The notes beneath the pieces are model-generated. The model searched no databases. It was not told the origin of the DNA and was given only the letters and a program-made list of their open reading frames with translations. From Erythrobacter oryzae (GTDB lineage: Bacteria; Pseudomonadota; Alphaproteobacteria; Sphingomonadales; Sphingomonadaceae): 64,000 nucleotides of DNA. The position numbers and the translations under genes were made by a program. The stretch is from NCBI RefSeq assembly GCF_030271515.1, contig NZ_JASCXI010000001.1:310001-374000 (forward strand), read 5' to 3'. This document shows, piece by piece, positions 59,789-64,000 of this stretch (the first letter of the stretch is position 1; every line of letters starts with the position of its first letter).

Positions 59789-60373
59789 ATGTCCAGCGGG
59801 CGAACGCTCTCCCCCCGTCCGATTTCGCGCCCTCCCGCGCCTGCCGAAGGCGAAAGCAAGGGTGGCGGCGCACCGGTCCGCCACGGCGGTAATCTTCAGG
59901 ACGCCTTCCTTAACCTGCTGCGCAAGAACAAGATTCCCGTCACCATGTTCCTGGTGAAGGGCGTCAAGCTGCAGGGCATCGTCACCTGGTTCGACAATTT
60001 CTCGATCCTGCTGCGCCGCGACGGCCAGTCGCAGCTGGTCTACAAGCACGCGATCAGCACGATCATGCCGGGCACCTCGCTCGATCCGGCGCAGTTCGGC
60101 AGCCAGGGCGGCGGCCGCAAGCAGAAGATGCTGCAGGACATCTTCCTCAGCCGCGTCGCCGAGGCCGAGGTGCAGGTCACCATGTTCCTCGTCAACGGCG
60201 TGATGCTGCAAGGGCGGATCGCGGCCTATGACCTGTTCTGCATGCTGCTCGAGCGCGACGGCGCTGTGCAGCTGGCTTACAAGCACGCGGTCTCCACCAT
60301 CCAGCCCGCCTCGCCGGTCGACCTCAGTGTCGATGACGAGGATGACGGCGAAGACGACGGGATAGACGACTGA
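59789..60373 (+). CDS. hfq: Tandem-domain Hfq RNA chaperone
   Basis: 194 residues, about twice a normal Hfq, because two Sm domains lie in one chain: residues 34-94 ([20 protein letters not shown]...[10 protein letters not shown]) and 113-173 ([20 protein letters not shown]...[10 protein letters not shown]), with a 33-residue N-terminal tail, an 18-residue linker and an acidic C-terminus ([14 protein letters not shown]). Both keep LQG, the F-D/Y-D-x-F core and YKHA. The rim Arg/Lys patch is kept in copy 1 (R45, K46, K48) but is AEAE (124-127) in copy 2. Three chains would make a six-domain ring. Doubled Hfq has been noted in Sphingomonadales. It precedes hflX, as usual. Confidence 0.95.
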   Translation: MSSGRTLSPRPISRPPAPAEGESKGGGAPVRHGGNLQDAFLNLLRKNKIPVTMFLVKGVKLQGIVTWFDNFSILLRRDGQSQLVYKHAISTIMPGTSLDPAQFGSQGGGRKQKMLQDIFLSRVAEAEVQVTMFLVNGVMLQGRIAAYDLFCMLLERDGAVQLAYKHAVSTIQPASPVDLSVDDEDDGEDDGIDD

Positions 60374-60399
60374 GCTTCGACAGCGAGTTTCAGGACGAG

Positions 60400-61689
60400 G
60401 TGACCCGCGGGGCGCGGGCCTTGGTCCTGTGTCCGGACATCCGCGCGCTGCGCTACGATCTCGACCCAGCCGAGCGCTTGGCCGAGGCCGAGGGGTTGGC
60501 GCTCGCGATCGGGGTGGTGATCGCCCATTCGGCGGTGCTGCCGGTGCGGCAGATGCAGCCCAACACGCTGTTCGGCTCGGGCCAGGTCGAGAACATCGGT
60601 ATCTGGTGCGAGCAGCACGAGGCCGAGCTGGTGATCGTCGACGGCGCGCTGACCCCGATCCAGCAGCGCAATCTCGAGGATCGGCTGAAGCGCAAGGTGA
60701 TCGACCGGACGGGTCTGATCCTCGAGATTTTCGGCGAGCGCGCGGCGACCGCGGAAGGCCGCTTGCAGGTGGAACTCGCGCATCTCGATTACCAGCAGAG
60801 CCGCCTTGTGCGGAGCTGGACCCACCTCGAGCGCCAGCGCGGCGGCTTCGGCTTCCTCGGCGGCCCGGGCGAAACGCAGATCGAGGCTGACCGCCGGATG
60901 ATCCGCCAGCGGATGGGTCGTCTGCGCCGCGAGCTCGAGCAGGTGAAGAAGACCCGCGCCCTGCACCGCGACCGGCGGGGAAGGGCGCCCTGGCCGGTGG
61001 TGGCGCTGGTTGGCTATACCAACGCGGGCAAGTCCACGCTGTTCAACCGGTTGACCGGCGCCGAGGTGATGGCCGAGGACCTGCTCTTCGCGACGCTCGA
61101 TCCCACGATGCGGGCGATCGGCCTGCCTGGGGTCGAGAAGGCGATCCTCTCGGACACGGTGGGCTTCATCTCGGACCTGCCGACGCAGCTCGTCGCCGCC
61201 TTCCGCGCGACGCTGGAGGAGGTCACGGCGGCCGACGTGATCTGCCACGTGCGCGACATGGCCAACCCTTCCCACGCCGCGCAGAAGAAGCAGGTGCTGG
61301 ACGTGCTCGCCGACCTCGATGTGGTCGATGCCGAAACCGGGACGAGCGCTATTCCCATCTTCGAAGTGTGGAACAAGTGCGACCTCCTCGATGCTGATTC
61401 GCTTGGCGAATTGCGCGAGGCGGCCGAGGGGCAGGGTGCGGTGATCCTCTCGGCGGCGACGGGGGAGGGGGTGGCTGCCCTCGAAGCGGAGCTTTCCCGG
61501 CTGCTGACCGGAAGCGCGCGGGAGGTAAGCTTCCTCCTGCCGGTGAGCGATGGCCGCCGGATTGCGTGGCTCCATGCGCATGGCGATGTGCTCAGCGATG
61601 ACGAAGGGGGCGAGAGCGAGGAAGGGCCGCTACGGCGCCTGACGGTGCGCTTGAACCCGAAGGAACTGGGCCAGTTCTCAAGCCTTTGA
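60400..61689 (+). CDS. hflX: GTPase HflX
   Basis: Ribosome-associated GTPase that splits stalled 70S ribosomes. 429 residues from the GTG at 60400 (AGGA four bases upstream); an in-frame CTG at 60370 is an alternative. The N-terminal HflX domain has QPNTLFGSGQVENI, DGALTPIQQRNLE and GPGETQIEADRR; the G domain has G1 GYTNAGKST, G3 DTVGFI and G4 NKCD. It follows hfq by 26 bp and converges on mazG with a 12 bp overlap. Confidence 0.96.
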   Translation: MTRGARALVLCPDIRALRYDLDPAERLAEAEGLALAIGVVIAHSAVLPVRQMQPNTLFGSGQVENIGIWCEQHEAELVIVDGALTPIQQRNLEDRLKRKVIDRTGLILEIFGERAATAEGRLQVELAHLDYQQSRLVRSWTHLERQRGGFGFLGGPGETQIEADRRMIRQRMGRLRRELEQVKKTRALHRDRRGRAPWPVVALVGYTNAGKSTLFNRLTGAEVMAEDLLFATLDPTMRAIGLPGVEKAILSDTVGFISDLPTQLVAAFRATLEEVTAADVICHVRDMANPSHAAQKKQVLDVLADLDVVDAETGTSAIPIFEVWNKCDLLDADSLGELREAAEGQGAVILSAATGEGVAALEAELSRLLTGSAREVSFLLPVSDGRRIAWLHAHGDVLSDDEGGESEEGPLRRLTVRLNPKELGQFSSL

Positions 61690-62469
61690 GGCCGCTTTCT
61701 CAGATCGCTTGACAGCCTGCCACAGGTCTTCCTGCTGATCGAGCGAGAGTTTTGCAAAGTCCTGACCGGCTGCTGCCGCCAGCTGTTCCATTGCGCGGAA
61801 ACGTCGCTCGAACTTGGCGTTGGAGGCGCGCAGGGCTTCTTCGGCATCGACCCCGTAGCGGCGCACGATATTGACCGCGACGAACAGCACGTCACCGGCC
61901 TCCATCAGGCGTTCCGTATCATCGGCCTCTTCGAGTTCCTGCAATTCTTCCAGCAACTTGTCCCGCGGACCTTTCAGGTCGTGCCACTCGAAGCCGACGC
62001 GCGCGGCACGCTTTTGCAGCTTTTCCGAGCGCAGCAGCGCCGGAAGCGCGCGGGCGACGCCGTCCATCGCGCTGGTCGCCCCGGCCGTGGCGCGTTCGCC
62101 GGCCTTGAGGTCTTCCCATCGGTCACTGTCCATCGTGCCGCCTTCGTCGCCGAAGATATGCGGGTGGCGCGCCTCCATCTTGTCCGAGATCGCTGCGGCG
62201 ACGTCGTCAAAGCTGAACAGGCCGGCTTCCTCGGCCATGCGGGCGTGGAACACGACCTGGAGCAGCAGATCGCCGAGTTCGGACTTGAGCTCGGCCATAT
62301 CGCCGCGCTCGATCGCGTCGGCGACTTCGTAGGCTTCCTCGATGGTATAGGGCGCGATGGTGGCGAAGTTCTGCGCCAGATCCCATTCGCAGCCACGCTC
62401 CGGATCGCGCAGCCGCGCCATGATGGCGAGGAGGCGGTCGATAGGGGGCTGCTTAGGGGTGTCGCTCAT
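61678..62469 (-). CDS. mazG: Nucleoside triphosphate pyrophosphohydrolase MazG
   Basis: Hydrolyses non-canonical and excess NTPs to NMP and pyrophosphate. 263 residues with two MazG repeats: first about 12-110 (GCEWDLAQNFATIAPYTIEEAYE, ELKSELGDLLLQVVFHARMA, MEARHPHIFGDE), second about 160-250 (LLEELQELEE, LMEAGDVLFVAVNI). The acidic E-x2-E-x12-28-E-x2-D pattern is kept in both. The ATG at 62469 has GAGGA close upstream and is preferred over the TTG at 62481. Convergent with hflX, and preceded by an unusually AT-rich 38 bp gap. Confidence 0.95.
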   Translation of the reverse strand: MSDTPKQPPIDRLLAIMARLRDPERGCEWDLAQNFATIAPYTIEEAYEVADAIERGDMAELKSELGDLLLQVVFHARMAEEAGLFSFDDVAAAISDKMEARHPHIFGDEGGTMDSDRWEDLKAGERATAGATSAMDGVARALPALLRSEKLQKRAARVGFEWHDLKGPRDKLLEELQELEEADDTERLMEAGDVLFVAVNIVRRYGVDAEEALRASNAKFERRFRAMEQLAAAAGQDFAKLSLDQQEDLWQAVKRSEKAASKA

Positions 62470-62486
62470 CCCGATCCTCAAGATGG

Positions 62487-62500
62487 ATAATATATATTAT
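62487..62500. repeat. AT-rich perfect palindrome upstream of mazG
   Basis: ATAATATATATTAT is a 14-bp perfect palindrome within a 38 bp AT-rich gap in otherwise GC-rich DNA. On the minus strand it lies about 20 bp upstream of mazG and could supply a -10 element (TATATT or TATTAT) for it, or melt easily near a promoter. Confidence 0.4.
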
Positions 62501-62507
62501 GTAAAAT

Positions 62508-62705
62508 TTATATCACAGCGGAGGCGGAGCCCTGCACGTACAGGAACCACTCGACGATCACGTAGATGCCGCCGAATATCACCACCCAGCCGAGCGCCAT
62601 CTTGGCGAGTTGCCCCCAGCCGAGCCGGTGAGATGCCAGCGCGCTCATCGCCAGGATCAGCCAGCCGACGCTGGTCACGAGCGGCAGAAGCAATTCGCTG
62701 TTCAT
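62508..62705 (-). CDS. Small two-helix membrane protein
   Basis: 65 residues with two hydrophobic segments (about 5-24 and 33-53), joined by SHRLGWGQLAKM. The ATG overlaps the MBL-hydrolase stop as ATGA and the stop codon lies in the AT-rich gap before mazG. Not recognised as a named family; its coupling to the hydrolase supports it as a real gene. Confidence 0.65.
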   Translation of the reverse strand: MNSELLLPLVTSVGWLILAMSALASHRLGWGQLAKMALGWVVIFGGIYVIVEWFLYVQGSASAVI

Positions 62706-63484
62706 GCCGTCATCTCCAACCCGTCATAACCCACCGTCACGAAGTCCGGCACCTCGGTGCACAACGCAGCGTAATCCATGCTCTTGTCGAGATGGCTCAG
62801 CACCACGCGCCCGGCCTTGCACCTTTCGCCCAGTTCGATCGCCATGCCGAGATGCGCATGGGTCGGATGCGGCTCGCGGCGCAGGCAATCGCTCACGAGG
62901 ATGTCGACCTTGTAGAACAGGTCGATCATCTCGTCGGAAATCGCGCTGAAATCGGTAGCATAGGCGATGCTTTTGCCATCGGCTTCGAAGCGGTATGCGG
63001 TGGTCTCGCCGGGGCCATGCGCCATCTGGCACCAGTCGACGCCGATACCGGCGATCATCCTCAGGCGATCGAGCGTGTCGATCGTGCAGATCGTGGGATA
63101 GCCCTCCTGTCCGGCAAAGACATATCCGAAGCGGTTGCGCAGCCGCCGCACGGTTTCAGTCGCGGCGAAACCCGGGATCGGCCCGCCGCGCCCATAGCGC
63201 AGCACCCTGAGATCATCGATGCCGTGGCAGTGATCGGCATGGTCATGCGTCCAGAACACCGCGTCGATATGGCCGATGCGGTTCGCCAACAGCTGCGCGC
63301 GGCAATCGCTTGAGGTGTCGACCAGCAGCCGCTTGCCTTCATCGCTCTCGACCAGGATCGAGACCCGCGTGCGGCGATTGCGCGGCTCGCCCGGATCGCA
63401 GTCGCCCCAGTCGCCGGTGCCGTCCGGCCCGCCCAGCCGCGGCACCCCGGTCGAGGTGCCCGAGCCGAGCATCACCAGCTTCAT
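62702..63484 (-). CDS. MBL-fold metallo-hydrolase (PhnP-like)
   Basis: 260 residues from the ATG at 63484, which overlaps the tatD stop as ATGA. The zinc signature is H80-D-H82-A-D84-H85 in FWTHDHADHCHGIDDL, with earlier MLGSGTSTGVPRLGG and later AYATDFSAISDEMID and LSHLDKSMDY supplying further ligands. GTSTGVP and the DCDPGEPRNRRTR segment resemble PhnP-type phosphodiesterases acting on cyclic phosphates; the substrate is inferred. tatD followed by this hydrolase is a common proteobacterial pair. Confidence 0.92.
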   Translation of the reverse strand: MKLVMLGSGTSTGVPRLGGPDGTGDWGDCDPGEPRNRRTRVSILVESDEGKRLLVDTSSDCRAQLLANRIGHIDAVFWTHDHADHCHGIDDLRVLRYGRGGPIPGFAATETVRRLRNRFGYVFAGQEGYPTICTIDTLDRLRMIAGIGVDWCQMAHGPGETTAYRFEADGKSIAYATDFSAISDEMIDLFYKVDILVSDCLRREPHPTHAHLGMAIELGERCKAGRVVLSHLDKSMDYAALCTEVPDFVTVGYDGLEMTA

Positions 63485-64000
63485 GCCTGCGCCTTGCTGA
63501 AAAGGTTGAAGAAATTGGCCGTGGTCACCACTTTGAGGTGTTCCACATCCGTTCCGCGCAAGGCTGCGACGAAGGCCGCAGTGTCCGCCACATAGGCTGG
63601 CTCGCACACCCTCCCCCGATGCGGAACCGGGGCGAGGAAGGGGCTGTCGGTCTCGACCAGCAGCCTGTCTTCAGGAATGGTCTTGGCGACCTCCTGCAAC
63701 TCCTTGGCATTCTTGAAGGTCACGATGCCCGAGAGCGAAATGGTCAGCCCGAGCGCCAGCACCTTGTCCGCAAAATCGGCCGAGGCGGTGAAGCAGTGGA
63801 TCAGCGCCGGGAAGGCCCCCTTCCCCATCTCCTCGGCGAGGATCGCGTGGGTGTCCTCCTCGGCGTCGCGGGTGTGGATTATAAGCGGCAGCTGAGTCTC
63901 GCGCGCGACGTCGATATGCATGCGGAACAGTGACTTCTGCGCGTCTCTGTCCGACTTGTCGTAATAGTAGTCGAGGCCCGTCTCGCCGATCGCGATGACC
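63481..64000 (-). CDS. tatD: TatD-family metal-dependent hydrolase (5' end outside window)
   Basis: The 3' 173 codons of a TatD-type deoxyribonuclease/amidohydrolase-fold protein. Reading in from the right edge: AIGETGLDYYYDKSDR (metal-binding Glu), LPLIIHTRDAEEDTH (His), LIHCFTASADFADKV (His) and LVETDSPFLAPVPHRGR (Asp), so all core metal ligands after the first HxH are present. The remaining N-terminus, including the first HxH, is beyond the window. Coupled to the MBL-hydrolase gene. Confidence 0.94.
   Translation of the reverse strand, partial: VIAIGETGLDYYYDKSDRDAQKSLFRMHIDVARETQLPLIIHTRDAEEDTHAILAEEMGKGAFPALIHCFTASADFADKVLALGLTISLSGIVTFKNAKELQEVAKTIPEDRLLVETDSPFLAPVPHRGRVCEPAYVADTAAFVAALRGTDVEHLKVVTTANFFNLFSKAQA

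Overview
The window is 64 kb of GC-rich chromosome from an alphaproteobacterium. Gene content and order (coaX-rnj-DUF1467; ppiD-trp-moaC-moeA-lexA-comEC-gltX-gltA; lipA-coq10-cinA-ispDF-dusB-ntrBC-ntrYX-hfq-hflX-mazG), a two-domain Hfq and many small lineage-specific genes point to Sphingomonadales, most likely an Erythrobacter-like member; the genus is inference. There are about 60 protein genes, densely packed, with many ATGA/TGATG stop-start overlaps, one tRNA-Arg(CCT), and no insertion sequence, prophage or CRISPR array that I can see. It reads as core genome with a few accessory genes.

Layout. 1-2.7 kb: end of coaX, RNase J, DUF1467. 2.7-9.3 kb: a poorly described group made of a membrane-anchored coiled-coil protein, an Hpt-like protein without its phospho-histidine, a nucleotidyltransferase-like membrane protein, a helical protein, and a histidine-kinase-like protein whose phospho-acceptor His is Pro. 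9.3-24.2 kb (mostly minus strand): gltA, gltX, comEC (plus), lexA with an SOS box, moeA, moaC, trpC, trpD, trpG, a phosphodiester-glycosidase lipoprotein inserted in the trp operon, trpE, and a PpiD-like chaperone. 24.4-30.3 kb: tpiA, secG, pyrG, a 0.5 kb gene-free stretch ending in a strong terminator, hsp20 behind a ROSE-type RNA thermometer and sigma-32 promoter, grxC, a nitrilase-family enzyme, DUF1178 and the tRNA. 30.3-33.8 kb: MFS transporter with haloalkane dehalogenase, divergent from an acyl-CoA dehydrogenase. 33.9-36.8 kb: ftsB, pdhA, lipoyl-pdhB. 36.8-40.1 kb: three Tad-type pilus genes. 40.3-48.5 kb: phytoene-synthase-like protein, EF-hand protein, trmFO, YhhN, VOC protein, gyrA (with a second LexA-box match upstream) and a secreted repeat protein. 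48.6-62.5 kb: lipA, RatA/COQ10, cinA, a secreted protein, ispDF, dusB, the ntrB-ntrC-ntrY-ntrX nitrogen-regulation block, tandem-domain hfq, hflX, mazG. 62.5-64 kb: a small membrane protein, an MBL hydrolase and the 3' part of tatD.

Most promising for follow-up: the tandem Hfq whose second half has lost the rim arginines; the 2.7-9.3 kb group with two phosphorelay-like proteins that both lack their phospho-histidine; the thermometer/heat-shock promoter pair on hsp20; a canonical GTTC-N7-GTTC box upstream of gyrA; and an unassigned candidate RNA downstream of pyrG. All assignments come from reading the sequence; no database search was run.
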